DNA from: Rhodospirillaceae bacterium
GTDB lineage: Bacteria; Pseudomonadota; Alphaproteobacteria; GCA-2746255
Assembly (NCBI GenBank): GCA_002746255.1
Contig: NVWO01000009.1
Span: forward strand, 10,458-74,457
Direction: 5' to 3'
DNA length: 64,000 nt
Within the stretch, counting starts at the first letter, position 1, and the number at the start of each line of letters is the position of its first letter. Shown piece after piece: positions 1 to 9,986 of the stretch. The position numbers and the translations under genes are program-made. A model generated the notes under the pieces. It saw only the letters and a list, made by a program, of their open reading frames with translations, ran no database searches and was not told the origin of the DNA.

Positions 1-527
1 CTTTCCAGTGGAAATTTTGCGTCGATCACAATCGGCCCCGGCGGATTGGGCAGATCCAGCAGGCAGTCCGCGCGCTTGCCGTTGCTCAACGTCGCCTGAA
101 AGCGATAGGCGGACGCCGGCAACACGCCCTGCACCAGATCCTTCAACTGCACCTCGCCAAAGGCGCCACGGGCCTGTTTGTTTGCGAGAATGTCCTGCAG
201 GCCGACGACCTGGGTCGAAAGTTCGGCAATGTTTTTCTGGGCGGCATCGATCACGGCCAGACGCTCGCGAAGATCCGTCATTGTCTTCGTTGTCTTCTCA
301 GTGGATTGCGTCAAACCCTCGTTCAGCCGGCGCGAAACCTGCTCCAGCCGGTCGCCAATGGCACGCTCCTGCGCCTGTAGGCTTTGGGCAAGGTGGTGTT
401 GCGCTTCAGCCACGGCTTGCGCCTGTTGATCCATCCGCCCGCGAAGCTGAGCCACAAAATAAAGAAGGCCGCCACCAAGAAAGATGACGACGGCAAGAAA
501 CAGAACAAACTGAAAAACCGGATCCAT
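1..527 (-). CDS. rmuC: DNA recombination protein RmuC, N-terminal part (runs off left edge)
   Basis: The first 175 codons of an RmuC-family protein, read leftwards off the window. The ATG at 527 is followed by a hydrophobic segment (about residues 5-27), then a Gln/Glu/Ala-rich region typical of the RmuC coiled coil (about 30-115). Next come the conserved RmuC core sequences NKQARGAFGE and, at the edge, IDAKFPLE. RmuC is a membrane-anchored protein of the PD-(D/E)XK nuclease superfamily thought to limit recombination at inverted repeats. The nuclease domain lies mostly outside the window. It is divergent from def, with about 50 bp between the two starts. Confidence 0.9.
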   Translation of the reverse strand, partial: MDPVFQFVLFLAVVIFLGGGLLYFVAQLRGRMDQQAQAVAEAQHHLAQSLQAQERAIGDRLEQVSRRLNEGLTQSTEKTTKTMTDLRERLAVIDAAQKNIAELSTQVVGLQDILANKQARGAFGEVQLKDLVQGVLPASAYRFQATLSNGKRADCLLDLPNPPGPIVIDAKFPLE

Positions 528-579
528 GACGCATCCTACCCGGATTGGCGCATCTTCACAAAAGGGGTATCCTTGAAAG

Positions 580-1098
580 ATGGCAATTTTACCGATTCTG
601 ACAGCGCCGGACCCCCGGCTCGAAGCGATGTCGCAACCCGTTGAGAAAGTGGATGGCGCGATTCGCCGTCTTATGGACGACCTTTTGGAAACGATGTACG
701 CCGCACCGGGCATCGGCCTGGCTGCCCCCCAGGTGGGCGCGCAAAAACGCGTGCTGGTTATCGACATCGCCAAGGATGGCAACCCGCCGGCCCCCTTGCA
801 GCTTGCCAACCCGGAAGTCCTTTGGACCGCAGAAGAAATGCTTATCTACGAAGAAGGCTGCCTGTCCCTGCCGGATCAATATGGGGACGTCGCCCGCCCG
901 GCGCGCGCGCGAATCCGTTACCTCGACCCTGAAAACGAAATCCGTGAGATTGAGGCGGAAGGTCTGCTCGCCACTTGCCTTCAACACGAAATCGACCACC
1001 TGAACGGCGTGCTGTTCGTTACCCATCTTTCGATGCTGAAACGCAACATCATCCTTCGCAAGCTTGCAAAGGTGAAAAGGCTGCAGGCAACCGCCTGA
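580..1098 (+). CDS. def: Peptide deformylase
   Basis: A 172-residue polypeptide deformylase, the usual size. It removes the formyl group from the initiator methionine of nascent proteins, using a metal ion (normally Fe2+). All three family motifs are present: GIGLAAPQ (motif 1), EGCLSLP with the metal-binding Cys (motif 2) and QHEIDHLNG with the HExxH-type metal ligands and catalytic Glu (motif 3). The stop codon overlaps the fmt start (TGATG), so the two are translationally coupled. Deformylase and formyltransferase are functional opposites in the formyl-Met cycle and are commonly adjacent. Confidence 0.97.
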   Translation: MAILPILTAPDPRLEAMSQPVEKVDGAIRRLMDDLLETMYAAPGIGLAAPQVGAQKRVLVIDIAKDGNPPAPLQLANPEVLWTAEEMLIYEEGCLSLPDQYGDVARPARARIRYLDPENEIREIEAEGLLATCLQHEIDHLNGVLFVTHLSMLKRNIILRKLAKVKRLQATA

Positions 1099-2051
1099 TG
1101 ACACCTCTTAAGATCGCCTTTCTCGGCACGCCAGAATTTGCCATCCCAACCCTGGCCGAATTGGTCAAAGCGGGCCATCGGATGGCCGCCATCTATGCCC
1201 AACCGCCGCGCCCGCGCGGTCGTGGCCAGAAAACCCGGCCCTCGCCCGTGCAACGCTTTGCCGAAGAACGCGGGCTTCCGGTGCGAACGCCCAAAAGCCT
1301 GAAGACGGAAGAAGAAGCCCGCGTCTTTGCCGATCTGGACCTGGATGTGGCGGTTGTTGCCGCCTATGGCTTGCTGTTGCCGCAAGCGATCCTTGAAGCG
1401 CCCCGGCTTGGCTGCATCAATTTGCATCCCTCGCTGTTGCCCCGCTGGCGCGGTGCGGCCCCGATCCAGCGCGCCCTGCTTGCCGGCGACGCAATGACCG
1501 GGGTAACAATCATGCAAATGGGCCTTGGCCTGGACGATGGCCCTGTGCTGCTTCAGGAGGAAATCCCTGTTCTGGCCGAGGATACGGGCGGCAGCCTGGA
1601 AGCGCGCCTGGCCCAACATGGGGCGACGTTAATGCGAAAGGCCCTGGACGCGGTGGCGGCAGGGAACATTGCGCCACGGCCCCAACCCGATGCCGGCGTC
1701 ACCTATGCCGAAAAACTGCACCGCGACGAGGCTGCACTGGACTGGCGGCTTGCAAGCGACGTGCTTGAACGCCGCGTCCGGGCCTTTAACCCCAAGCCGG
1801 GCGCGTGGTTCCCCCATAAGGGCGAAGCCATCAAGGTGCGGTCCGTCACATTTGGCGAAGGCCACGCCCATGGGGCACCCGGCACCCTGCTTGACGACCA
1901 ATTGACCATCGCCTGCGGTAAGGGCACCATCCGCATTCTGGAATTGCAGCGCCCGGGCCGCGCGGTCCTGACGGCGGCTGAATTTCTACGCGGCAATGCC
2001 ATGCCAGCCGGCACGGTGCTGGCCTGCCCAGAAACAAAAACCGAACCATGA
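1098..2051 (+). CDS. fmt: Methionyl-tRNA formyltransferase
   Basis: A 317-residue protein that formylates Met-tRNAfMet with 10-formyl-tetrahydrofolate. The N-terminal sequence [10 protein letters not shown] and the folate/catalytic signature [15 protein letters not shown] are clear. A C-terminal OB-like tRNA-binding region follows from about residue 205. The ATG at 1098 overlaps the def stop and gives a family-typical N-terminus. The frame stays open upstream inside def, but that stretch is a shadow. truA starts 10 bases downstream, so def-fmt-truA is one operon. Confidence 0.97.
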   Translation: MTPLKIAFLGTPEFAIPTLAELVKAGHRMAAIYAQPPRPRGRGQKTRPSPVQRFAEERGLPVRTPKSLKTEEEARVFADLDLDVAVVAAYGLLLPQAILEAPRLGCINLHPSLLPRWRGAAPIQRALLAGDAMTGVTIMQMGLGLDDGPVLLQEEIPVLAEDTGGSLEARLAQHGATLMRKALDAVAAGNIAPRPQPDAGVTYAEKLHRDEAALDWRLASDVLERRVRAFNPKPGAWFPHKGEAIKVRSVTFGEGHAHGAPGTLLDDQLTIACGKGTIRILELQRPGRAVLTAAEFLRGNAMPAGTVLACPETKTEP

Positions 2052-2061
2052 CCCGCTGCAA

Positions 2062-2799
2062 ATGACCCGTTTCAAACTCACCATTGAATATGATGGCGGC
2101 CCCTTCGTCGGCTGGCAACGTCAGGCAAACGGCCTGGCCGTGCAAGAGGCCATCGAAAAAGCGATCACGCGCCTGACCGGCGAAACCTGCACCCTTTACG
2201 GTGCCGGGCGAACGGATGCCGGCGTCCACGCCCTTGGCCAGGTGGCCCATTTCGATCTGGATCGCGCCTTCGAAAGCATCCGCGTCCGCGATGGCCTAAA
2301 CGCCCATCTCCGCCCGCAGCCGGTCGTGATTGTAGATGCCGAAGCCGTCGACCCCGGCTTTGACGCCCGCCATTCGGCAAAAAAACGCAGCTATCGCTAT
2401 CGCATCCTGAACCGGCGCACACCAAGCACCCTTGACGCGGGCCGCGTCTGGCACGTCAGCACGGCGCTTGACGTCGACGCGATGGCCGAGGCCGCCACCG
2501 CGCTGGTTGGCAAGCATGATTTCACAACGTTCCGTTCGACCTTTTGCCAGGCGGCGTCGCCCATCAAAACCCTGGACCGGCTTTGTGTCAAAAAACGGGG
2601 CGACGAAATTCACATCGAAGCCAGCGCGCGTTCCTTCCTGCACAACCAGATCCGCATCTTTGCCGGAACCCTGAAAATGGTCGGCGAAGGCAAATGGACG
2701 AAGGCAGATGTTGAAGCGGCACTAGCCGCCCGGGACCGGGCGAAAGGCGGGCCGACAGCACCGCCGAAAGGGCTTTACCTTGTCGGCGTGCGTTATTGA
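2062..2799 (+). CDS. truA: tRNA pseudouridine(38-40) synthase TruA
   Basis: A 245-residue TruA that isomerises uridines 38-40 of the tRNA anticodon arm. The catalytic motif [11 protein letters not shown] carries the essential Asp. The N-terminal [16 protein letters not shown] and the late SFLHNQIR are also family hallmarks. The ATG at 2062 gives the standard start. The last 7 bases overlap the 3' end of dapE on the other strand, a convergent overlap with no room for a stand-alone terminator. Confidence 0.96.
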   Translation: MTRFKLTIEYDGGPFVGWQRQANGLAVQEAIEKAITRLTGETCTLYGAGRTDAGVHALGQVAHFDLDRAFESIRVRDGLNAHLRPQPVVIVDAEAVDPGFDARHSAKKRSYRYRILNRRTPSTLDAGRVWHVSTALDVDAMAEAATALVGKHDFTTFRSTFCQAASPIKTLDRLCVKKRGDEIHIEASARSFLHNQIRIFAGTLKMVGEGKWTKADVEAALAARDRAKGGPTAPPKGLYLVGVRY

Positions 2800-3953
2800 T
2801 TCGCAGTAGAGAAAAAAGATTCCAGAATCGTCCGGTAGATTTCTGTCAGCGCCTCAAGATCGGCAAGCGCAACGCGCTCGTCGGTCTTGTGCATCGTTGA
2901 ACCGGCCAAACCAAATTCGACAACCGGCGCGACGTCTTTCAAAAAACGCGCGTCCGATGTGCCGCCGGTGGTGCTGAGTTCCGGAGTCTTGCCGGTTGTT
3001 TTCGCAACCGCCGCCGCAACAAGGTCCGTCAACGTGCCCGGTGCGGTGAGAAAAGCTTCCCCCGTAACGGCAATGTCGAGGGTGTACGCAATTCCCGTGG
3101 CGTCAAGGCAGGCGCGCAAATGGCGTTCCAGACTGGCCGCTGTAAAACTGTCGCCGAAACGGACGTTGAAACCGGCTTCGGCCCGTCCCGGAATAACATT
3201 CGTCGCCCCATTGCCAACGTCAATGGTTGTCATTTCCAGATGCGAGGGCTGAAAATTTTCGCTTCCCCGATCGAGAGACGTTGCCAGCAACGCGTCCAGC
3301 AAAGCCAGCAGCTTTGGGATCGGATTGTCGGCCAGATCGGGATAGGCCACATGGCCCTGCACACCGTCCACGGCAAGCCTGCCGCACAGACTGCCCCGTC
3401 TGCCGATCTTCATCATCTCGCCAAGGTAGCGCGGATTTGTTGGCTCCCCCACCAGACAGGCGTCGAAACTTTCGCCCTCCCGGGTAAGCTGCTCCAGCAC
3501 CTTGCGCGTCCCGTTGACAGACCGGCCCTCTTCGTCGCCGGTGATTAACATGGCGATGGACCCGGAAAATTCGCCGCCGCGCGCATCAAGAAAGGCCGCG
3601 ACGGCAGCCGCAAAGGCGGCCAGCGCCCCCTTCATGTCCACGGCCCCCCGGCCATAAAGAAAACCGTCGGCAATTTCAGCGGCGAAGGGCGCCACGGTCC
3701 ACGCCGCGTCATCGCCCACCGGCACAACGTCGGTGTGGCCGGCAAAACAGAAAACCGGCGCGGCGTCACCAATGCGCGCATAAAGATTATCCACGCTGTC
3801 CACCGCATCCGAAAACGGAAGCCGCCGACAGCGAAAGCCAAGCGGCACCAGAGCCGCTTCCAGCACCCCAAGGGCACCGGCATCCTCGGGCGTTACGCTG
3901 GGACAGCGAATGAGGTCGCGCGCAAGGGCAAGGGCATCCAGAGAAGCCGTCAT
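2793..3953 (-). CDS. dapE: Succinyl-diaminopimelate desuccinylase
   Basis: A 386-residue M20-family zinc peptidase-fold enzyme. It hydrolyses N-succinyl-L,L-diaminopimelate to L,L-diaminopimelate and succinate in lysine and peptidoglycan precursor synthesis. Visible are [12 protein letters not shown] (metal-ligand His, catalytic Asp), [10 protein letters not shown] (bridging Asp), ITGDEEG (general-base Glu and metal Glu) and a late His in STMHKTDE. Its ATG overlaps the dapD stop by 4 bases (ATGA), so dapD-dapE is a coupled operon. Confidence 0.96.
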   Translation of the reverse strand: MTASLDALALARDLIRCPSVTPEDAGALGVLEAALVPLGFRCRRLPFSDAVDSVDNLYARIGDAAPVFCFAGHTDVVPVGDDAAWTVAPFAAEIADGFLYGRGAVDMKGALAAFAAAVAAFLDARGGEFSGSIAMLITGDEEGRSVNGTRKVLEQLTREGESFDACLVGEPTNPRYLGEMMKIGRRGSLCGRLAVDGVQGHVAYPDLADNPIPKLLALLDALLATSLDRGSENFQPSHLEMTTIDVGNGATNVIPGRAEAGFNVRFGDSFTAASLERHLRACLDATGIAYTLDIAVTGEAFLTAPGTLTDLVAAAVAKTTGKTPELSTTGGTSDARFLKDVAPVVEFGLAGSTMHKTDERVALADLEALTEIYRTILESFFSTANQ

Positions 3954-4816
3954 TGCCGCAACAGTTCGTTAATGGACGTTTTCGCGCGCGTGCGTTCATC
4001 CACACGCTTGACGATCACCGCACAGGCAAGCGCCGGTGCTGGACGCCCATCGGCAAGCGGCGCACCGGCAAGGGTTCCCGGCACAACAACGGAATAAGCC
4101 GGCACCCGGCCATAGGTGATGTCGCCGCTGGCGCGATCGACAATCTTCGTCGAGGCCCCGATGTAAACGCCCATTGCCAACACGGCGCCTTCCTCAACGA
4201 CGACGCCTTCGGCAACTTCGGAACGCGCACCGATAAAACAGCCGTCCTCGATAATCACCGGCGAAGCCTGCAAAGGTTCCAGCACGCCGCCGATGCCCAC
4301 ACCACCGGAAAGATGGCAGTTCTTTCCAATTTGCGCGCAGGAACCGACCGTCGTCCAACTGTCAACCATCGTGCCTTCGCCCACATAGGCACCGATGTTT
4401 ACAAAGCTCGGCATCAGGACAACCCCCGGTGCGATATAGGCGCTACGGCGTACGATGGAGCCGGGCACGGCGCGAAAGCCCGCCTGGCGAAATTTCTTTT
4501 CGTCCCATCCCGCGAATTTCGACGGCACCTTGTCGAACCAGGCTGCCGGACCCGCCTGGGGATCCCCCGGCCCGCCCGGAAGGATCGCCATGTCGTTCAG
4601 GCGAAAGGAAAGCAGCACCGCCTTCTTCAGCCACGCGTTCACCTGCCAGCCGCCCTCGGCACTCTCACTGGGTTCGGCAACGCGCAAAGCCCCGCTATCA
4701 AGGGCCGTCAGCGCCGTCTCAACGGCATCGCGCAGCCCCCCCTTCGTCTTTGGCGACAGGGTTTCGCGCGCGTCCCAGGCGGCATTGATTTCATTTTCGA
4801 GCGTAACAATGTTCAT
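3950..4816 (-). CDS. dapD: 2,3,4,5-tetrahydropyridine-2,6-dicarboxylate N-succinyltransferase
   Basis: A 288-residue acyltransferase of the left-handed beta-helix type. It uses succinyl-CoA to succinylate tetrahydrodipicolinate, the step that feeds DapE. The hexapeptide-repeat region runs from about residue 110 to 230 (for example [23 protein letters not shown]). The chosen ATG at 4816 has AAGGTGG just upstream and gives the canonical N-terminus. The frame is open a further 25 codons upstream, but that extension does not look like the family. Confidence 0.95.
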   Translation of the reverse strand: MNIVTLENEINAAWDARETLSPKTKGGLRDAVETALTALDSGALRVAEPSESAEGGWQVNAWLKKAVLLSFRLNDMAILPGGPGDPQAGPAAWFDKVPSKFAGWDEKKFRQAGFRAVPGSIVRRSAYIAPGVVLMPSFVNIGAYVGEGTMVDSWTTVGSCAQIGKNCHLSGGVGIGGVLEPLQASPVIIEDGCFIGARSEVAEGVVVEEGAVLAMGVYIGASTKIVDRASGDITYGRVPAYSVVVPGTLAGAPLADGRPAPALACAVIVKRVDERTRAKTSINELLRQ

Positions 4817-4906
4817 TCGATCCACCTTGCCCTTCGGTCCTGCGTCAGATTGGCGGCGAAGATGAGCCCGCCCCCCCGGCCTGTCAACCACGCGCCTGTC
4901 CGGCCC

Positions 4907-5617
4907 TCAACCGCCTGAATCATTGCACACAGCCCCCTTCAGCCATTTTGTGAGATCGTCGGCAATGTAATGAATGTGGTCTTCCCCTTCACCGGGACCG
5001 GCATCCTCCCATCCGGTCCGCAACCAGACCGTCGCCATGCCAAGGGCCGCCGCCGGAGCAAGATTTTTCGGCAGATCATCAATCATGACCGCTTTGGCTG
5101 GATCGATCTCGTGGCGGTCAAGCAACCGCCGATAAACCACCGGCTTCGGTTTCGGAAGAAAATTGGCGGCTTCAATATCGAAAATGCCATCGAAATGCGC
5201 CCCGACACCAAGCCGGGACAGCACCTCCATCACATGGGAGGCCGGGCCGTTCGTGAAGATGAATTTCCGCCCCTGGAGCTGCGCCAGCGCTCCATCCAAA
5301 TCGGGGTCGGCCAGAACCGGCGAAAAATCGACGGCGTGGACATAGTCGAGATAGCCGACCGGGTCCACATCGTGACATTCCATCAGGCCGTACAGCGTGG
5401 TTCCATAGCGATGAAAATATTCTTTTTGCAAACGATGCGCCTCGTCCGCCTCAACGCCGAGAAGGTTGCGAATAAATTCCTGCATCTTGCGGTCAATCTG
5501 CGCAAACAGCCCACAGCTTGCCGGGTAAAGCGTGTTGTCGAGATCAAAAATCCAGGTCTCGACATCCTCCAGAGAAGGCGGGGGGCCCAAGGTGCTCGGC
5601 AAATTCATGACAGACAT
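4907..5617 (-). CDS. HAD-family hydrolase, pyrimidine 5'-nucleotidase type
   Basis: A 236-residue HAD phosphatase of subfamily IA. Motif I is IFDLDNTLYP (nucleophile Asp plus the second Asp), motif II is the Thr in FIFTNGP, the motif III Lys lies near KPKPVVYR, and motif IV is MIDDLPKN. The DNTLY form and the helical cap resemble the SDT1/pyrimidine 5'-nucleotidase group that dephosphorylates UMP/CMP. The substrate is inferred. The gene lies about 90 bp upstream of dapD on the same strand and may share its transcript. An internal Met at residue 4 is an equally possible start. Confidence 0.85.
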   Translation of the reverse strand: MSVMNLPSTLGPPPSLEDVETWIFDLDNTLYPASCGLFAQIDRKMQEFIRNLLGVEADEAHRLQKEYFHRYGTTLYGLMECHDVDPVGYLDYVHAVDFSPVLADPDLDGALAQLQGRKFIFTNGPASHVMEVLSRLGVGAHFDGIFDIEAANFLPKPKPVVYRRLLDRHEIDPAKAVMIDDLPKNLAPAAALGMATVWLRTGWEDAGPGEGEDHIHYIADDLTKWLKGAVCNDSGG

Positions 5618-5770
5618 TCTCTCTTGAAAACCCTTGAAACTGCCGGTTTTTCAGGCAAACCGACCCCGAGCCTGAGGAATTCCTTAACCTTCCGCATCTA
5701 AAATCCCCCTAGCAATAGGCTTTGGTTTTAACACAGACAAGACAATGGCTAGGCAGTGGGGCGAAGTGGG

Positions 5771-7492
5771 ATGAACGACCCGCTCGTATCGACAGACTTC
5801 ATATCTCCGGAAAATGCCCCGGCAACCCCGCGCTTTGACACCCTGTTCGCGGCAGCAGGCGCGCTGGCCGAGGCAGCTTTCCCAGCATGCCTTGCCGACG
5901 GCCGGGGACAAATTCACCAGGCCAACGCGGTGGCCAGATCCCTGCTTGACCGCCTCGACAAAACCACCGCCCAAAGCCTTGCCGCAAAGATTGCCGAAGC
6001 CCTGGACGCGAACGCGGCCCGCCAGGTCGAATTGGTGTTTCCGGAAGATAGTGCAACAAATGGCACCGACATTCCCGCCGCCACCCTTGGTTTTTTCCTG
6101 CTGCCTTTCCCGGAAGACGGCCTTGTCCTGCTTCTTGGTCAAGACGTGACATTTGACCGGAATTTACGCGAAGCCTTGATCGAATCCCGCCAGCGCTACA
6201 AGGAGCTGGCCGAAACGGCAAGCGATTTCGTCTGGGAAACCGGGGCGGATGGCTGTTTTACTTTTCTTTCTTCCACGGGCGCGCTGGGCTTTCCGGCAAA
6301 CGCCCTGCTTGGACGCAATCCCGCAAGCCTTCTTTTCGACGCAACGGAAACCGAACTGGCAATCCCCTTCCATGCAATTTCTGAAATGACGGGGGTTGAA
6401 CTTTGGTTCCGGGACGCCAAAGGAAGTGCCGCCTGTCTTTCAATCTCGGCCCGGCCGCTTGGTGACGAAACCGGCATCTGGAAAGGCGCGCGCGGCGCCT
6501 GCCAGGACATCACGGAAATGCGTCTGCACCAGATGGAAATCGCCCGCTTTCAAAGTCGGGAACGCCTGTTGCTTTTCCTGGTACGCACCATCCGCGACGA
6601 GGTCGAACCCGACAGAATGCTTGCCCGCGCCGCCGCGGCCATCGCACACGCAACCGGTGCCGAGGGTTGCCGGATTGTTACCCTGATGGAAAAAGGCTCC
6701 CCCAGCCATGGGGCCGAATTTGGCGATGTGCCCGCCTTCGATGTCGAAAAAACCGTCCTTTGCGACCCAAAAACCACCTTTCCAGCCGCCTTTTCCTCCC
6801 CCCGACCGGGCCTGTTATCGCCAACCTCCTATCAGGGGCGACAAAACGGGGCGGTTAGCATCTGGCGAGAAGCGCGCCCCTTCGACCCGGACACAGGCGA
6901 CCTTTTAATCAGCGTTGCCGACCAGCTTGGCATCGCCAATGAACAAATTGCCATCCACCACCGCCTGGTGCATTTATCGACGACAGACGCGTTGACGGGC
7001 CTTCTCAACCGACGCGCCTTCCATGACAAACTGAACCGCCGCTTTGCACGCGCCGCACACGGCCAGGAAAAAGCGGCGCTGTTCTACCTTGATCTCGACA
7101 ATTTCAAGCAGACGAATGACCACCATGGTCATGGAGCAGGGGATGCGGCCCTTCGCAAGACCAGTGAAATTCTGCTGCGGAACACGCGCGGCAATGACCT
7201 TGTCGCCCGGCATGGTGGCGATGAATTCGTCCTTTGGCTGGAAAATACGAATGCCGCAACGGCGGAAGAAAAGGCGCGCGCCCTTCTCGACGATGCTATC
7301 GCCCTTGCCGAATTTTCAGGCGGCACGAATTGCCCGCTTGGCTTCTCGATCGGGATTGCCATTTTCGACCCGGATCACGGCGAAACCCTTGCCGATCTCC
7401 TGAGCCGCGCCGATGCCGCCATGTATCTGGCAAAACAGGACGGCAAGGGTGGCTATCGCCTTGCTAGCGCGACCCGGGCAACGCCGCGATGA
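5771..7492 (+). CDS. PAS-GAF-GGDEF diguanylate cyclase
   Basis: A 573-residue cytoplasmic signalling protein with no clear membrane segment. In order: an unassigned N-terminal region (1-140), a PAS domain (about 146-256), a GAF-like domain (about 270-400) and a C-terminal GGDEF domain (about 405-570). The active site is intact: GGDEF at 482-486, preceded five residues upstream by RGND (473-476), the RxxD product-inhibition site. It should make cyclic di-GMP from GTP under feedback control. The ATG at 5771 was preferred over an in-frame GTG at 5756 because of codon choice. Its last bases overlap the next gene (ATGA), which implies coupled expression. The sensed signal is unknown. Confidence 0.93.
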   Translation: MNDPLVSTDFISPENAPATPRFDTLFAAAGALAEAAFPACLADGRGQIHQANAVARSLLDRLDKTTAQSLAAKIAEALDANAARQVELVFPEDSATNGTDIPAATLGFFLLPFPEDGLVLLLGQDVTFDRNLREALIESRQRYKELAETASDFVWETGADGCFTFLSSTGALGFPANALLGRNPASLLFDATETELAIPFHAISEMTGVELWFRDAKGSAACLSISARPLGDETGIWKGARGACQDITEMRLHQMEIARFQSRERLLLFLVRTIRDEVEPDRMLARAAAAIAHATGAEGCRIVTLMEKGSPSHGAEFGDVPAFDVEKTVLCDPKTTFPAAFSSPRPGLLSPTSYQGRQNGAVSIWREARPFDPDTGDLLISVADQLGIANEQIAIHHRLVHLSTTDALTGLLNRRAFHDKLNRRFARAAHGQEKAALFYLDLDNFKQTNDHHGHGAGDAALRKTSEILLRNTRGNDLVARHGGDEFVLWLENTNAATAEEKARALLDDAIALAEFSGGTNCPLGFSIGIAIFDPDHGETLADLLSRADAAMYLAKQDGKGGYRLASATRATPR

Positions 7493-9045
7493 CCGGGCAA
7501 CGACCGATGTCGCAGGATTACGAAAACGCCAAGGCCATCGCACGGGACGCCGACGCCAATGTCCGGCGCGACCTTGCGGCGCGAGAAGATATTCGCCCGG
7601 AAATTCTTTACTACCTCGCCGAGGACAGCGATGCAGACGTGCGCGCAACCATTGCCGCAAACCAAAAAACGCCGGGCCATGCCGACCTTCTTCTCGCGCG
7701 CGACCCAAACGATGCCGTGCGCTGCCAGCTTGCCCGGAAAATAGGCCGTCTTGTTCCCAATATCTCCGAGGCGGCACAAGACCGCATGCGTGACCTGACC
7801 CTTGAGATTCTCCAAATTCTTGCCCGGGATCGCCTGCCGGATGTCCGGCGGATGCTGGCCGAGGAATTGCGGGCGACGACGCAGGCACCGAGAGATGTCA
7901 TCCGCAAACTCGCCCGGGATCGGGAAATCGAGGTGGCCGCACCGGTGCTGGAATTTTCCCCGCTGCTGACGGATACCGATCTGCTGACGCTGATTGCCAC
8001 CGGCCCTGACAAAGAATTGGTAACGGCCATTGCCCGACGGGACGCCGTTTCTAAACCCGTCTCGGACGCCATCGTCGAAACCGAAAACGTCCCGGCCATT
8101 GCCACCCTTCTGGCCAACCCGTCAGCACAGATTCGCGAAGAGACCCTGGACCGCCTCGTGACAAGGGCCCCTGCCATTCCTTCCTGGCACGCCCCGCTTG
8201 CGCGTCGCCCGGAACTTTCCCCATCCATGATCCGTAAACTCACCGGATTTCTTGCCGCTTCCCTGCTAAAGACCCTGCAAAACCGTGGCGACCTTGACCC
8301 GGAAACCGCAGCCATGGTGGCCACCGCGATCCATGACCGCCTGCAGAGAGAGGAGGCCGGCGACCTGGCCCCATCGGAAGGGAACGCGCAGCAAAATGCC
8401 GCATCGGACGTGCGCGCCCTGCTGGAAAAGGGCCAGCTTGATGAAAAGGCAATCGCAGCGGCGGTGGGCGAAGGAAAACATTTCTTCGTTACCGAAGCCC
8501 TTGCCGCCCTCGCCCATGTGCCGGTCAAAATGGCGGCGCGCATCCTTGGTGCCGGCAATGCCGCCGCCGTTGCGGCGCTTAGCTGGAAAGCCTCCCTTGG
8601 CGCACGTCTCGCGTCACGCATCCAAACCCGTATCGCGCATGTGCCACCAACCGAGGCCCTAAGCGTCGAAACGGACACCTATCCAATGGACGAAGCGGCG
8701 ATGCGCCTGCAACTGGACTCATTCCAATCCGCCACAGAAATGGAAATCGACGCCGCAACCGGGGAACCGCCAAGCGGCGGCGGCCTCATGGAACCCGACT
8801 GGGCGACGGGCGAAACAAACCCGGCGCAGCAAGTCGCGGAACCGGACTGGGCGACGGGTGACGCAAACCCGGCGCAGCAAGTCGCGGAGCCGGACTGGGC
8901 GACGGGCGAAACAAACCCGGCGCAGCAAGTCGCGGAGCCGGATTGGGCGACGGGCGACGCAAGCCTGGCGAACGAAGAAGAAAAAGAAGAAGCGGCAAAG
9001 ACGCCGCCTGCAAAAACATCGGGAAAGACCGCCCCGGACGCCTAA
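7489..9045 (+). CDS. DUF2336 domain protein with C-terminal 16-residue repeats
   Basis: A 518-residue protein resembling alphaproteobacterial DUF2336 proteins. It is alpha-helical and HEAT-like with recurring Asp-Arg-Ala units (for example IARDADANVRRDLAARE and LARDPNDAVRCQLARK). The function of the family is not established; some members are linked to signalling. After about residue 430 the sequence becomes low complexity, with four copies of a 16-residue unit (EPDWATG..NPAQQVA) and then a charged Glu/Lys tail. It is translationally coupled to the upstream diguanylate cyclase, so a shared signalling role is plausible but inferred. An alternative ATG lies at 7507. Confidence 0.8.
   Translation: MTGQRPMSQDYENAKAIARDADANVRRDLAAREDIRPEILYYLAEDSDADVRATIAANQKTPGHADLLLARDPNDAVRCQLARKIGRLVPNISEAAQDRMRDLTLEILQILARDRLPDVRRMLAEELRATTQAPRDVIRKLARDREIEVAAPVLEFSPLLTDTDLLTLIATGPDKELVTAIARRDAVSKPVSDAIVETENVPAIATLLANPSAQIREETLDRLVTRAPAIPSWHAPLARRPELSPSMIRKLTGFLAASLLKTLQNRGDLDPETAAMVATAIHDRLQREEAGDLAPSEGNAQQNAASDVRALLEKGQLDEKAIAAAVGEGKHFFVTEALAALAHVPVKMAARILGAGNAAAVAALSWKASLGARLASRIQTRIAHVPPTEALSVETDTYPMDEAAMRLQLDSFQSATEMEIDAATGEPPSGGGLMEPDWATGETNPAQQVAEPDWATGDANPAQQVAEPDWATGETNPAQQVAEPDWATGDASLANEEEKEEAAKTPPAKTSGKTAPDA
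8791..8970 (+). repeat. 48-bp tandem repeat inside the DUF2336 gene (3 full copies plus a partial)
   Basis: Units begin at 8791, 8839, 8887 and 8935. The first three are 48 bp, nearly identical and in frame; the fourth diverges after about 30 bases. Copies 1 and 3 encode GETNPAQQVA and copies 2 and 4 encode GDAN/GDAS, so the array looks like a duplicated 96-bp pair. Such arrays can change copy number by slippage. Confidence 0.95.
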
Positions 9046-9066
9046 ACCAGAAGGCCAGGCCGCCGC

Positions 9067-9975
9067 CTAACCGGCGCGGACCAGCGTGCCAACACCATGG
9101 GCCGTAAAAATTTCCAGCAACAACGCATGGGGCACACGTCCATCAAGGATGACGGCAGCCTCGACATTTTCCTGCACCGCTGTCAGGCAGGTTTCGGCCT
9201 TCGGAATCATGCCGCCATGGATCGTGCCGTCGGCGATGGCGGCCTTGACGGCAGAGGCTGCCATCTCCGGGATAAGCCCCCCCTCCTTGTCGAGGATGCC
9301 CACCACGTCCGTCAGCAAAAGCAACCGCGTTGCGCCCACGGCCTGAGCCACCGCACCCGCCACCGTATCCGCATTGATGTTGAAGGTTTCGCCACGACTG
9401 CCGCTGCCGATTGGGGCAATGATCGGGATGATTTGGGATTCAACCAGGGACAGCAGAATGGTTGGATCAATTTCGGTCGGTTCGCCGACGAAGCCAAGAT
9501 CGAGAATTTTCTCGATGTTGGAATCCATGTCCCGCTTCGTCCGCCGCAGCTTGCGCGCCCGGATAAGGTTGCCATCTTTGCCTGAAAGACCCACGGCCAA
9601 ACCACCCTCGGCACTGACCGCAGCGACGATCGCCTTGTTGATCGTCCCCGCCAGCACCATTTCGACGACGGCGACGGTTTCCTTGTCGGTCACCCGAAGC
9701 CCGTCGATAAATTCACTTTTTAGCTTAAGCCGTTCCAGCATTTCGCCGATTTGCGGCCCGCCACCGTGAACGATGATTGGATGAATGCCGACCTGCTTAA
9801 GCAACACAACGTCGCGGGCGAATTGCGCCGCCAAGTCTGCGTTGCCCATCGCATGGCCACCATATTTGATAACAAATATCTCGCCGGCATAGCGCCGCAT
9901 ATAGGGAAGCGCATGGGAAAGTGTCTTCGCCTGGTCAAGCCATTTGGAATCAATCTTGAAATCTATCTTTTTCAT
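9067..9975 (-). CDS. argB: Acetylglutamate kinase
   Basis: A 302-residue amino-acid kinase that phosphorylates N-acetyl-L-glutamate with ATP, the second step of arginine synthesis. Family motifs are [10 protein letters not shown] (phosphate binding), [12 protein letters not shown] (substrate and glycine-rich loop) and the late [13 protein letters not shown]. The N-terminal extension before KYGG, containing a helix, is typical of arginine-inhibited hexameric enzymes. It is last in the rpmH-rnpA-yidD-yidC-engB-argB series, 11 bases after engB. Confidence 0.96.
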   Translation of the reverse strand: MKKIDFKIDSKWLDQAKTLSHALPYMRRYAGEIFVIKYGGHAMGNADLAAQFARDVVLLKQVGIHPIIVHGGGPQIGEMLERLKLKSEFIDGLRVTDKETVAVVEMVLAGTINKAIVAAVSAEGGLAVGLSGKDGNLIRARKLRRTKRDMDSNIEKILDLGFVGEPTEIDPTILLSLVESQIIPIIAPIGSGSRGETFNINADTVAGAVAQAVGATRLLLLTDVVGILDKEGGLIPEMAASAVKAAIADGTIHGGMIPKAETCLTAVQENVEAAVILDGRVPHALLLEIFTAHGVGTLVRAG

Positions 9976-9986
9976 AACGAAAAACT

